A stretch of 64,000 bases of DNA. Origin: Strobilurus pachycystidiatus (Eukaryota; Basidiomycota; Agaricomycetes; Agaricales; Physalacriaceae). Below are positions 1 to 12,431 of the stretch, in pieces. Where the stretch lies: NCBI GenBank assembly GCA_019915135.1, contig JAHLMK010000045.1, positions 1-64,000 of the forward strand. The letters are read 5' to 3'. The stretch's first letter is position 1, and every line of letters begins with the position of its first letter. The notes beneath the pieces were generated by a model. That model had not been told where the DNA came from and searched no databases. It was given only the letters and a program-made list of their open reading frames with translations. The translations under genes and the position numbers were made by a program.

Positions 1-603
1 TTCCCGAAACCGAATGGTTGAGGGTCTTACCGACGTCAATGTCTTCCGATCGGCATTCAAGAAGTGGTGATCGACTTCAGTTGACTGTCGAAATAGGAGT
101 CGTTTGCAGATTTGAAAACATTACCTTGCTTGGAAGGATTTGTCAGTTATTGTCGAATGAATAGGTAGCGTCATTGTATAGCTCGTCAAATGTTTGGGTA
201 TGGGTATTCGTGGGTATTCAGTAACTATTTGAAAAGGGTGCGTACTTCGGTTCTCGACAGAACTAGCTACTACTAGGTTGCGGGTGAACCTTGTGTGTCA
301 CTCAGGGTTCTCTACGTGCTGCCTCAGTAACGGTCCGTGTAGTCCGGTAAAACACACCAGCCGCAGTTTCCCGATACTGGCAATGGTATACAGACCCACT
401 TGGGACGCCGATTGGTCGTATCGGGAGTTGCCGAACGCCGGCCAAGCTGGTTCAGTTCTGTTTGAGAACTGTGCGAGAACCGCTTCAACTTGTTCTCGTT
501 GCCGTTCAAGCCGAACAAACTGTTAGGCTTGGCGCGACGACAAAATCTCTGACCTCACCCTTGGTTTCGTTCGTCGCCCTTCTCCATCCTTCTTCAATCC
601 AAT
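1..603. other. Region before the first stand-alone gene; no gene seen
   Basis: Only short overlapping frames on both strands, none with recognisable protein. The six indels that distinguish it from copy 2 all fall between 102 and 373. The CT-rich stretch just before 604 (about 550-600) would suit a fungal core promoter or 5' leader for the following gene. Confidence 0.5.
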
Positions 604-1643
604 ATGTTCGTTGTTCAGCGCGCTACTGCCAATGGTTGTCCAGTCGACGTCAGATTTGATTTCAGTCTACCGAGGACGGAGTGTCCTGCTATCATCGCGA
701 CTGCCCCGCCGCATTCTGCGAATATCGTCATCAAAGCGGATCAATTTGTCTTCCAGATCTGTTTGGGTGTATCTTTGTACTCGGAACCAGGTTCCACGCT
801 GATAGTCGGAGTGGACTGGTTACTGAAGTATTGGGAGTGGCGATGCTCTATGAATGAAAGTTCGTTCATCTGTTCTTGCACCTCGTTAAGTGTATTAACG
901 TAGAACAGATCGGTCCGCTTTCGCTGGCGTCGGATCTGTGATATCTTCTGTAGTCCCGTATCCGAGTGGGTCACCTCACCATTTCCTACACTCGTGCGAC
1001 GCGGATTTCGTTCGAACTCTAGCCGGCCACGGGCTTCTGCAGGCCATTGACTGTCGTCATTGGCCGCAGAGACGCGTAATCTTTTTACAACATCTGATAT
1101 TCGGTCTCTGCGAATCGGGAAATGGGACTGCTTGTCGGTATGCTATATACATTTGATTTCTGCATTGAACTTACACATTTTAGCACAATCACCAAGGAGT
1201 GCCACTCGTTCAACACTACGCCGCAAATGCTAGCTTGCTTGATGTGTTTACTGGCGATTTCGGGTCTTTCTCTCACTGTTGCTCATGAAATAGCCACGGC
1301 AGTTCGAGTAGACGTGGATCCTCGGGGATTGTACGCGCGTATTTCGCGATACTTTGCGGACCGTATATCTGCCCTGAGATATGCTTGTTTCAAAGGTGAA
1401 CGTTCCTACGCTTCCTCACGATTTGGTGACGCGTTTCACAAGGAGTCCGTTGTGTATCTGAAGACATTCGCCCACGCGCACGGAATTCCGAGACGCGATA
1501 GAACGAAGGATGAACTCCAGAATGAGATTATGGATCATTTCTTTACTGGGCGTTGTTTGTTGACGAGGAAATGGTTGATCGGGACTGCTCCGATCGGGTG
1601 CCACGAGGTTCTGATCGAATTTGTATACTCTGATAGAAACTGA
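604..1643 (+). CDS. Stand-alone paralogue 1 of the Helitron protein N-terminus (three exons)
   Basis: Proposed exons 604-859, 954-1137 and 1184-1643 give 299 residues; a donor at 890 instead of 860 would give 309. Intron 1 is phase 1 (acceptor CTGTAG) and intron 2 (1138-1183) phase 2, splitting an Arg codon as in its paralogues at 9960 and 36243. Module 1 ends in LIVGVDWLLKYW; module 2 contains IFLQHLIFGLC; module 3 has a SAP-like helix pair with FAHAHGI and ends near PIGCHEVLI. The same three modules open the Helitron protein that starts only 128 bases downstream. Function is unknown; a DNA-binding accessory or regulatory factor of the Helitron is an inference. Homology to the paralogues is seen directly; the exact first donor is uncertain. 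Confidence 0.75.
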
Positions 1644-1644
1644 A

Positions 1645-1729
1645 CCGAATCGATCCAATTCGGGGATTTTTGCCGAATCATATCGCCATGTGCTAGAATT
1701 GTATGGCACGCTGGTAAATCATATATATT
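1645..1729 (+). promoter_or_regulatory. Palindrome and TATA box before the Helitron gene
   Basis: An inverted repeat CCGAAT (1645-1650) / ATTCGG (1658-1663) lies directly after the upstream gene's stop codon, and a TATATATT tract at 1721-1729 lies 43 bases before the ATG at 1772. The palindrome encloses GAATCGATC, a core also present in the palindromic array at 13624. That it is an operator is inference; the TATA spacing is consistent with a normal fungal core promoter. Confidence 0.5.
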
Positions 1730-1771
1730 CGTGGTTTTGTCTTTGATGCTGGTTCCCACATTTCGATATAC

Positions 1772-4700
1772 ATGTTGCGCGTTATTAGCCTCGACGGAAT
1801 ATTCTTGAACATTGTTTCCGCATCTAACCAGGCACAGACGTTCGTCTCGTCCTCTTGGTTGGCGGTTCATTCGTATCCTTCGAATGTTCCGCAGATCTTC
1901 GCTCTCGAGTGCGATGGCCCGTCCGGTCGGCGCATCATTCACGAAACCTGTTATCCTTCGCATATGACGGGTGTAGATGTCTGCATTGGCACCGTAGCTA
2001 CCAACTTATATGGTGAGGTTCCGAATTATAGTAAATCGATCTCCCTCGCTATACATCGGACAGATACGTTGGAAGTTCAACAGATAACTGATGAAGGGGT
2101 CGTTCAAGCCCGCGATAATGAGGTATGAGCCCTTCATGCGGAATCAATGATGTCGCGGTTCACCACTTTCTAGTTACTTGCACGCTCAGGTGTTGATTCT
2201 TCGGGGTCTAGTGCTATATTGGGCACCACAAATGCGTCTGAGCACGTTACACTTACAAAGATCGACGGTCCAATAGAACGTGCCGATCCTTCGGGGGTCA
2301 GCGCTGTACCGTATGCCTCGGGCACTACACCTGCTGCCGAGCAAGTTACATATACACCAAATACCACTGTTCGTGAAAGGTTGCACGGCTCCGGAGCTCG
2401 TGTTGAAAGCGGACCGTCAAATATGTTCGATACTGTCGCAGAGCGTATACTTGTTGGCTGGTTATTCGGACGAGCCAAAGATGGTGCCAATGCGGGTATT
2501 TACGTCCAGGCCAGACAAGTCCAGAGTGTCTTGCAGAGGTTGTACAGAGAACACAGTATCGAGTGGAACTTGGAAGCTACTATGGAAGATGCTCGACGTG
2601 TATTATTATCTCATATCATGAACGGTGAATGTTGTAGATCATCAGCAATGCACGAGGAACACGGTGTAGAAGATGGAAGTGTTTGCTCCGAAGTAAGATC
2701 TGCAGTCCCGTCCGCTTTACATTTAAAGCAGATGCTACTCACCAAAGTACTCACTTACTCTGGCAAGGAAGCACATTTGAACGTGCAAAAACTGCGAGAT
2801 GTTGCGTGTAGCTTGGGAGTATCATTTGTGGGTGCACCGTCACGCGGACATTTGATCAAGTTACTTGAATCTAAATTGGTTCGTATGAAGGAGCAGGCTT
2901 CGAGTATTGAGCTTGTTCCGGACTTTCCATTGGCCATTCTGAAGAGTATGGCCAGAGCACACGGCATTGACAATAATGGTGTTGAAGATAAACATATCCT
3001 GCGTGTTGCATTGGATACACATTTCATACAGAGTCAATGTGGGATCCATCACAGTCATTCTGAAGAAAATGTTGATAGTCATGGCGATGTGTGGACTGAA
3101 AAATATCCAGATATTGACGAAGGTGAAGCTGCATTGGAACATATGCTGATTGTTATGAAAAGAGACGTACAGACATTGTCAAAGAAGTCCCTTATACGGA
3201 TTATGGCAGTTCACGGTGTCGTTGCCCGTGATAGGGAAGGCGTCACGTATCCAAAACCAACCATGAAACAGAGACGAAAGGCCATGGAAGATTATGTCCG
3301 TTCTTTGGGCAAGCGGAAGAAGTATGCTAAATTCAAGACGAGTCTAACAGAGCGCAGAGATACACGCGAGCAAGACCGAGATAAAGTGAATAGTATTCGA
3401 GCTAATTGGCCTAGGACACCTTCGGGTGCACGGAAACTGGAGCTTGTGGAAAAGTTCATTGCGGAAACTAGTAGCATTTCTTTACAGACCGCAGTGTGCG
3501 CATCGTGTGCTGGTAACTGCAGAATGAATGTGTTGTCTGTGATTCCTGTAAAAGACATCGATTTATCTTGTCTTGCGGGTGATTTTGGCGAGTATTGGCT
3601 AGGGACTCGTCAAAATGTGCCCTATAGTTCTGGACCATTGAAGGGTCTGCAAGTGTGTGAGCTGGGTATTGTGAATTCAAGTGAAGATATAAGTATAAGA
3701 CTATGCAAGATGTGCCATAACGCTATTAAGCGAAAACGGGTCCCTCGTTTGTCTCTTGCCAACGGAATGTACGTTGGACCTGTGCCTGAGGAACTGCGTG
3801 GATTGACTGTTGTAGAGGAGTCCATGATCTCTCTTTGTAGGGCCAAGAATTGGATAGTGCAGCTTAGAGAAGAGTCTAAGCAGGGAGAAAATGCAAGGGG
3901 AGACGGCTTACAGGCAGCCCAGGACTCATCCAACACATTTGTACAGAAGGGTATGCGAGGTCATGTCATAGTATACCCGTCAGAACCGACAAAGGTGGCA
4001 AGCATTTTACCACCCTCTATTGAAGACATTGTCACTCCTATTTGTGTGTTGTTTGTTGGTGCACATAAGCCGTCTCTGGAATGGTTTCAGAAGAAGGCAA
4101 AGCCTCTTGTAGTTGATGCTTCGCGTGTAAGGAGAGCCTTGAAGTGGTTGAAAGCAAACAACCCACTCTACCATCATATAGAGCTGAACAACTCTGTGTT
4201 GGATGCATTGATTGAAAAGCCCGGTCTTCCATACGCAGTCCGACACGTTGTTCCTAGTACTTCCGGAGACACCCTGACCAGTAGATATGACGCGCCTGTG
4301 GAAAATGAGTTTGAAGTTGACGATGAGATTCCTTTTGAAAATGTGGTGATTACTGATTTGAACGGGGGCGAAACGTCCACTAAATTACGTGCAGGAGCTC
4401 TTCGTCACATCAAGCGAGGTAGAGGACATCTTGAGATTCCTCATGGTCCCAAACCAGTCAATGAGTTCTATGAACCGTCGTTGTTTCCAAGAATGTACCC
4501 AACTTTGTTTCCTTACGGTATAGGGGGCTTTGAGGATCGTGCAAGAACCGTACCTGTTAGTCTGAGGGCGCATGTTAAGCATTTGTTCAATCTTAGTGAC
4601 CGTCGGTTTCAAGAGCACTACTCATTCCATTTTACTGCTTTCAATATGCTTCAGAGACGGAAAATACTTTTGAATACATATCTGAAGACCAGTAGATCGG

Positions 4701-7700
4701 CATTTGATTCCGTTGCAAAGTCGTTTGCAGATGTATCGCCTGCTACGCTTCACACAGTTACGGAACGTATGGCCTCTGGAGATTATACCACAGCAAATAC
4801 AGCAGAAGAGTTGCAGGCGGTCAACTTAATGAAGGAGGTTCGTGCGGTCACGTCAGATGTAGAAGGGTCTTCATCTAGTAAGACTGTAATGCGTAATGAG
4901 ATCCGTGGTTTGATGATGGACAAAGGCTTACCAAGTTTTTATTTGACAATAAATCCGGCAGATGTGTATAATCCTGTGGTGAAGTTTCTTGGAGGAGCCG
5001 ACATTGACGTTGACAAGCTGTTGCCAAAAGATGTTCCTGATTATCGAGAGCAATCTTATCTTATTGCAAAGAATCCGTCGGTAGCTGCTCGGTTTTTTAA
5101 TGTATATATGAAGGCCTTTATTCGAACTTTGCTGGCATATGACGGGGCAACAACATATGATGATGGGGTCCTTGGAGTGGTAAATGCATACTACGGATGT
5201 GTCGAAGCTCAAGGTCGTGGAACACTTCATTGTCATATGCTTGTTTGGTTGGAGGGAGCATTGAATCCTGATGAGATTAAGCATCGAATAGGAAACGATA
5301 ACGACACTGGTTTTCGTGATAGGCTCCTTGCTTTTTTGGATGATGCTATCAGCAACTCCGTTCCTTTGTGGGACGACACACATCCTCAGGTTGCGGCAGA
5401 TAACATACATGCGTGCAAGGTGCGGGGTCCCCAGCGGAATGATTTGAGTAGTGACTGTTTAAGGTTGGCTGAGAAACGCGACCTCCATCATGTTGTCAAG
5501 TCTTGTCAGATTCACCAACATAGTCGCACTTGTTACAAATACTGTAGACCCGGAGAGCCATTGGAATGTCGCTTTGATATGTGTGAGGAAAACTTTGAGC
5601 CCATATCGACATATGATTATGATACTGGCGAACTCAAGTTGAGATGTTTGGATGGTCTAGTAAACAATTTCAACGAAACAGTTATACGTGCCATGCGCTG
5701 TAACATGGATATCAAATTTATTGGGTCTGGAGTATCTGCAAAAGCTATACTATATTATATTACTGATTATATCACCAAGGCTCAGCTGTCAACACATGTT
5801 TCATATGCTGCTCTTGAGGAGACAGTGAAGCGTATGGGGGAATGTGATCCTAACGATGATTCTGTGACAGTTAGAGGGAAGAAGTTATTACAAAAATGCG
5901 CATATTCCATGTTATCTCATCAGGAACTATCCTCACAACAGGTTGTTTCATATCTGATGGACTATGAAGATCATTTTACAAGTCATAGTTACCGCAATCT
6001 TTTTTGGAGAAGTTACGAAAAGTACATAGATGATCAGCAACCATCTCCAGAATGCGGTCTGAAGCCCATATTCTCCGATATGGACTCTGTACTTGCATTT
6101 GAAAACAACAGTGTTCCGTTCAGAGAAACTGTACAGACGAGCCAATCTGAAAATATGAGTGAAAGTGTTGTACCGGAGACTGATACTGAGAACACGCATG
6201 AAGAATATTCCAATTCAGGAAGACTGACTCCATATGACAATGATTATGATGAGGAGTTACAAATGTTTGATGTTGACGGTGTACCTTGTGTGTCTGATGA
6301 AAATTCAGAACTGGACAACATCCACATCGAGAATGAACATCAGTCAGAAGACGCTAAAGACGATGACAATGACGAGGATGTGCTCATTGCTGTCAATGAA
6401 CGTGGTCAGCTTGTGGAAAGACCCTCATTTGTGCAAGATTATGTCAATAGAGGACATGTTTTAGCAGATATCAATGTGTGGGAGTACACTGCTCGTGTTA
6501 AAAAAGAGAGTAGTAAACGCCGTAAGGGGCCACTGGATGAAAATGACGAGGATGCCAGCATTGAAGACAACTTTGAGCTAGGGGACGATGTTGACTACGT
6601 TGATGTACTGGTTGACAATCTGACTAATCAAACTTCAAATGTAGATCAGAAATGGGGAGATCTCGATTCAATACTCTCAGAGAATACAAAAAGTAGACCT
6701 AGTTTCCCATTTTGTGCAGAATTTCTGGAAGGCAGTCGATATAAGCAGGTTGTAGTTCATCCCAATAGACGATATGTTCCTGTTCCATTGGGTGCAGCAA
6801 TCCCAAGACGAGATAGGCCAGAGGTCTACCCGCGGTATTGTAGATTGATGCTTGTGTTATTCAAGCCATGGGTATCTGTCAATGATCTGCGGATGGTTGG
6901 TGAAACATGGCCGTCTGCATTTGCTACGTTCAGTAGTGTTTGTAGTCATCGAATTCGTGCTATTATGAACAACATTCAGCTTCTTCATGAATGCAAAGAC
7001 AGTCGCGACGATCACTTTGCCAATAGACGTAGTAGAGTTCGAAGTATCACAAGATTCCGAAAGCCACAGAATGGTCTGTTCGAGGACAATTTTGACGGCG
7101 AATCCAACACAAATGAAGCTATACTGAGTCACCTTTTGGATATGGAACGTGCAACTGCGAATCAGGTAGTTAGCAGTAATCTCAATGCAGAACAGTGTGT
7201 AGCTCATGCTGAACGAGCTGGAATGTTCGAAACATCTCCGTCTTCCAGCTATGGCAGTTTGCTTGGAGACGAGTACATTGAGGAGGAGATATTGCAACCT
7301 GATCCTGACAAGGAAGCTCGATGGGAGAAGGAGTATCTTGATCTGAGGGCACGATCTCGAAGGGCTGCGTCGGACCGTGTAAAACAGACGGCAGATCCTG
7401 TACGCGATGCGCGTGTATCAGATTCTAGCGGTATTTTGAGCGACGGTTCTTCATTCCGTGAAGCAATGGACATTGCAGAGGTACTTGACACTGGTGTTCG
7501 CCAGCGTTTCAGCGTAGAGGAAGTCGAAAAGGCAGTTGACATCGAACAGGTGGTCCAAGAATGGACATTGAATCGCGATCAAGCCAAAGCATTCAGAATC
7601 ATTGCCCAACACAGTATGGACCGATCATTGCCACAGTTAAGAATGTTTCTTGATGGCCCAGGTGGCACTGGAAAATCACGTGTAATAAATGCACTCAAAA

Positions 7701-9481
7701 GCTTTTTCGAATTGAGAGGTCAAGAGAGGCGTTTTCGACTTACGTCGTATACTGGTGTTGCTGCAAACAATATTTCCGGAATGACTCTCCATTCCGCGCT
7801 CATGTTGGACCAATTTAGTAAGATGAAGAAAGACGCGACTAACCAGTCAAAATCGTCTGATGATCTTATTAGTATGTGGCGCGGTGTTGATTATTTATTC
7901 ATTGATGAAGTGTCCATGATTGGGTTAAATTTCTTGTTGAAAATCTCCGCTGCGCTGACAATTGCAAAGGAGACGGCGAGTGCTTTCGGTGGTATCAACA
8001 TCATATTTGCAGGAGATTTCGCTCAGCTGCCTCCTGTACGTGATAAAAGGTTGTACAGAGGATTCCGACCCACATCGCGCGCTGAACAAGAATGTAAGAT
8101 ATTGCAAGGCAAGCTCTTGTGGTTTAGTGTGGATACTGTCGTAACATTGACAGAGAATAAACGTCAGGCTGGGACTGGGTCTGAAGTGTTTCGTGAGCTC
8201 TTACTTAGACTCAGAAAGGGAATGTGTACTGAGGCCGATTACGCACTGCTGAGAACGCGGTTGCTAGCAAACACGCAGCTAGATTGGTCCGATCCAAAGT
8301 TGCGAGATACACCGCTCATAGTGGCAGATAACGCGTCCAAAGACGCTTTGAATGACATAGCGACTCATACATATGCTCGACGTACAAATCGGAGTGTACA
8401 TTACTACTATGCTGAAGACACGCATAGACGTGAGGTGTTTGATGGGCCGGTACGTTCTTTTCTAGAAAGTCAGACGTCGGGGAAGACGTCACAGAGACTG
8501 GGTGCACTCCCTTTAGTACTCGGAATGCCCGTGGTGGTAACATCAAACTTTGACGTTGAAGGTGGTGTCGTGAACGGAACCAAAGGTACTTTGAAGTCAA
8601 TTCGCTTCAGACAGGATCAGGAAGGGAGGCGATACGCTGTTTCAGCCGTAGTCAGTGTGCCCGGAATGATTGGAAAGTCTTTGACAAACATACCTGACAG
8701 ACATGCCGTGGTCCTTCCTGATGTCAAAGATATGCAGTTTCGACATCCGTTTACAAAACAGAACCTACAAGTCAAGCGCCATCAGATCCCCCTCATGCCC
8801 GGCTTCGCTATGACGGCTCATAAGGCACAAGGTCAGACTCTAGAAAGTGCTGTGATTGACTTGGTGAATTGTAGAGGAACCGAAGCTCCCTACGTTATGG
8901 TGTCTCGTCTTAAAAGTTTGGAAGGACTCCACATCCTGAGGGACTTCGATTTTAAGCGGATCACGTCACGTCCAGCTGAGGATTATCGAAAAGAAGTTGC
9001 GCGTATACGTGTGCTTGATCTACAAACAACAGTCAAACACGGTACTGCCGTCGACGCTGCGTATGCAGAGCAACAATTGTCACGTTATAAATTCAGAAAC
9101 GGCGTACCTAATCTGACTGTATCGCCTGAAGAGCCACCGGACGAGCGTCACTGCTCTGCTTTACAGCAGGAGATTGATCGTATCGCTATGGTTGGCGTTG
9201 ACGCGGTTCCGCATGGTCGCGGCGAGCTTGATGTGAGTGCCTCAACAAGTCCGGCTCATCGACTGTCTGAAACGAAAGGTAAACGGAGGAAAAGTACGCA
9301 ACATGCTGTTCAAACGAGTAAACATGGCACTAGTTCTAGAACAGGTCGAGCGCGTATTTCTGATCAGTCCGGATCGCAGGAGCCTGCAAAGAGACGAAAG
9401 ACGTCACATCGGACTGTGAAGCGTCCTGCCGAGGAGCCTGTAGACACACGTATGTCGGACAAGAGGCGAAGGATTATATGA
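1772..9481 (+). CDS. Helitron RepHel protein: HUH/Y2 rolling-circle relaxase plus PIF1-family helicase
   Basis: Catalyses rolling-circle transposition: the Rep part nicks and joins DNA ends, the helicase unwinds. Exon 1 is 1772-2122 and exon 2 is 2174-9481, joined over a 51-base phase-0 intron (GTATGA...TTCTAG), giving about 2,552 residues; the long frame alone has no ATG near its start, which is why an upstream exon is needed. Seen in order: N-terminal module (1-117); VLLSHIMNGEC (~260); three SAP-like stretches (~320-352, 370-402 with MARAHGI, ~454-490); CxxC pairs at ~558 and 628; Helitron-like N region from ~890; FYLTINP (~1039); HUH histidines H1136 and H1138 in LHCHMLVW; tyrosines Y1312 and Y1316 in YITDYITK; acidic linker; Walker A GPGGTGKS (1945-1952); Walker B IDEVSMIG (D2028, E2029); AGDFAQLPPV; TAHKAQGQT (~2331); basic tail with KRRK clusters (nuclear localisation likely). 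All key residues are intact, so it looks potentially active. Confidence 0.95.
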
Positions 9482-9959
9482 TAGGAGTCAATGTCGCCGT
9501 ATTGGTGACTGTACGTCATTTCACCTGCACGTGTTCGCGTTTTTGCTGAACCTTTCCACCGCCGTTCTTTCCTTCCCACCATAAAAATCTCGCTATACGC
9601 GCTACGTCGATAAACTCATGTTTTGATACCGAGGAAACGATACAACCGGTCAGTGTCCGCCATGTCTTGCCGCAGTACAGCATGTGTGCGTCCGTCGCAC
9701 ATGGACTGAATGGACCTTAGACACTATATAATCGGCGCTTGGAACTATTCCAAATTATTATTCAGATGTCATCCGATGTATTCAAAGTCTCAGATCGCTG
9801 ACACGCAGGAATAACACACTATTTAATTCGCTCTTGTCGCGAGACTTATATTGAATCCGGTTTCTCCACAATTCACTTGATCGTTCTGAATTAGTTCTCG
9901 CGAGATAAAAGGTCGCAGTCGTCGACACCATTTGACTCAAATTGTCGGATCCTCTCATC
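9482..9959. other. Intergenic, promoter of the second stand-alone gene; no other gene
   Basis: No open frame of note. A TATA-like GATAAAAG at about 9903-9910 lies 50 bases before the ATG at 9960, and GACTCAAATTG (9934-9944) resembles the CGACTCAATTG half-site of the palindromic array at 13.7 kb. The rest would serve as 3' region of the Helitron gene. Confidence 0.45.
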
Positions 9960-11088
9960 ATGTCCGGAACTTTTGTTGCCTATATTAACGGTATCGCGAT
10001 TTCTGCCATCGCTTGCTTCGCCATTCCCAAGACTTTCTGTCCGATGCAATTGGCCGGCAACTTGTCTACAGAAGGCAAGTTGCATATCGATGTTCGACAC
10101 GCAGGCCATATGTATTCGTCCGATGTGGATGTGGAAGCGTCGCCGTTGGTCGACAATCACATCCTTCTTGGTGCTAGTTGGATCGACTCGGTGTGGAAGA
10201 AGAACTCTGGCCCAGGTATATTGTCTATGACTGGTATGCACTATTCTGACACGCGCCAGTACCGTTCATATCCATGCACAAGATGTGTCGTACTTTACTC
10301 ATCGTCGACGATCACGAGCCGGAATACATTCTGAACATGGACGTATCCGATCTTGCCCTGCAACTTGCCTGTCATGGGCTCGTCGATTTCGTGCCTTCTG
10401 TACCTACCGACGATATGCCCCATCTTCTTCTGGAGCATTTGTTGTTCAACAAATGTGCGGCTGGCCTCGGTATATCGTGCAGGTAAGTACTATGCAATAT
10501 GACATCAGAGTGTATCTCACTCTAGACGTGAGCAGGGAGGTCACTGCCGAGTGCACAGTTGCTCAAGTTTCGCCAGGACAGACAGCACTTTCTTCCTTCT
10601 GGTCGTACCTTCCGCTAGCAAGTCCACAAACTCTTGCAGTCGGAGCGGCCGTATTCAAGTTGGTAGGCGATCCGGCTCAATATCGCGACCTACTCAGCCG
10701 TGTAATCGAATCCCGCATTCACGACATGCAATACACTTCGTTTAAAGGACCCAAATCCTATTGGGCCCTCCAGCTCGATCAATCATTCTTCGTCGCCGAT
10801 ACTCCTTCCATCCGCAAGTTCGCTCTTGCACACGGCATATTTGAAGCTGGAAGTACGCGGGAGAGTTTGATAGAGATGATCTTGGCGCATGCGGCAACGA
10901 GCGCCTGTAAGGTATACGAGAACACTGAACCTTTATTCGTTCCTGTTGGTTGCCACGATTGGTTGATGGCCGCTGCAGCATCGCAGAACTCTACAAACAT
11001 CTCCGGCGTTGTGCGGAGTAACAGCGTTTCGTCGGTCACGCTTTCTCGACAAACTGTTTCGCCAGAGGATATCAGTACGTCTATGTAG
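9960..11088 (+). CDS. Stand-alone paralogue 2 of the Helitron protein N-terminus (three exons)
   Basis: Exons 9960-10215, 10260-10482 and 10536-11088 give 343 residues. Intron 1 (44 nt, phase 1, GTATAT...GCCAG) and intron 2 (53 nt, phase 2, GTAAGT...GAGCAG) are supported by matching splice phase and by alignment with the gene at 36243: both read VPF after intron 1, and both have VSPG followed by ALSS after intron 2. Module 1 opens with AYINGIAIS and ends ILLGASWIDSVW; module 2 holds LLLEHLLFNKC; module 3 holds FALAHGI and ends PVGCHDWLM, followed by a 40-residue Ser/Thr-rich tail absent from the 36243 protein. The Helitron protein carries equivalents of all modules (for example VLLSHIMNGEC). 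No catalytic motif seen; a role in Helitron DNA binding or regulation is inferred from the shared modules and position. Confidence 0.8.
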
Positions 11089-11359
11089 ATACTATTATTA
11101 TGTCCGGGGTAGATACACGGTTATGACAGTCTGTATCACAATATTTCGAATGTAACTTCACTCACTTTTGTTTGTCCCTCAAATCACCATCCTCACCGCG
11201 TCGTCCGTCTATCAAACCCACGATGCGAGCGAGTCTCAGGCTTCTGAGTGGGTCGATCTTCTTCATCTCCCTGTGCTTCACTTGGTAGCGTCTTGATCGA
11301 GGTCGTCGCTATCGTGTTCGTCCCTTCCGCGACCGCCTCCTGCTTTATCCTCCGTAAGG

Positions 11360-11905
11360 ACAGTGAATTTTAGTGAACTGCTGGCCCGGCTTTGGCCTGA
11401 AGCTGCCGGCCTGGCCTGGCTTAGCATTTCGATGAGGCCGTCAGTACGGCTGGCTCTGGCCTGGCTTCGGCTTGGGCCACGGCTTGAGGCGGGATGCGGC
11501 GGGATGTGCCATATGGTACAACTTGAGCTTGAGCACTATCAATGACATTTTGAACAGGGTTGGACGTCGACGTTGGACACTTGAGCGTTGCGTAACGTGA
11601 AGTGAGCACTGAGGACTTGTCTTTCCTAATCCGGACATCACTCACCGCGCGACTGGGATGCGATCCCAGGGAAGCTACCAGTAGCAGTCAAATGACACGG
11701 TATTGGCGAAGCGGAGCTCTCTTGAAGTCCTGCAGTGTGGTTGATCCAATACCTGACACGGCGTTGAGCCACGGCTCGACGGCTGGCCTACGGCTTGCAG
11801 AATCCCAGGCTGAGGCCATGAGCTTTGCGAAGCCGTCTCCACGGCCCGGCTTGGCTTTGGCCTAATTACGGCTGGCCCACGGCTGGCGTGGCTTGAAGCC
11901 AGAGC
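11360..11905. repeat. Degenerate GGCTTGGCC-rich tract
   Basis: Many imperfect, overlapping copies of GGCTTGGCC/GGCCTGGCTT and CCACGGCTT are clustered at 11380-11510 and 11755-11900, separated by about 240 bases of ordinary sequence. A related string with GAGCTTTG.GAAGC and GGCC words recurs at 16130-16210. No reading frame resembles protein. It could be a decayed non-autonomous element or a simple-sequence expansion; I cannot define its ends. Confidence 0.55.
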
Positions 11906-12431
11906 CGGCAGATCACTAACAACAATGTGGACGCGACCTTTCCTGGACCAATGTCACTACCCATCCGGAGTCAGACAACATCCAGTTGAATCTTGTAGAA
12001 ATCTTTCAGATATCGTTGAGCAGTTCGGCATTGACGCGTATGGGACTCTACAAAAGATACCGGCCGAAACCTGGGAATCGTCGCGTCTCGACACAAAATA
12101 TCTCGTTGTAAATACTCAGGGTGATAGAGGACTAGTGTTGTGGCCATGTACGAACTCAATGCGGCTGTGAACGGGTTACTTGATACTAGGGAGGCGAGGA
12201 TATCGAGCATCGAGCATCAGCGTGCAATTTCCTCGATATTGACTTGGTCATTCTCTACACAAGCGATGTTCATGCTCCCCTCTGGAGTAGATTATAGGAC
12301 GTATCGACATTCGTAAGTATTCGCGACCGACTATTGTACAGAACCAACGACCTTATATACAAACAGAATACATATTCATCTTTATGGGCGTGTTCATACT
12401 CACTAGGTCTCAATCCAGTACCTTTCTTTTA
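11906..12431. other. Intergenic; no supported gene
   Basis: Holds a single short + frame (11925-12170) without recognisable motif, paralogue or splice context. It lies between the + gene ending at 11088 and the minus-strand gene ending at 12432, so it mostly represents the 3' side of convergent genes. Confidence 0.4.

Noticed and set aside
278..659. Short + frames before the first stand-alone gene
   Set aside because: The first changes length and frame between the two copies because of the indels, and none has motifs.
2170..9582. Many minus-strand and out-of-frame + frames across the Helitron gene
   Set aside because: Shadows of the long coding frame; none shows family motifs or splice partners.
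11925..12170. 81-codon + frame
   Set aside because: No motif, no paralogue, no splice context.
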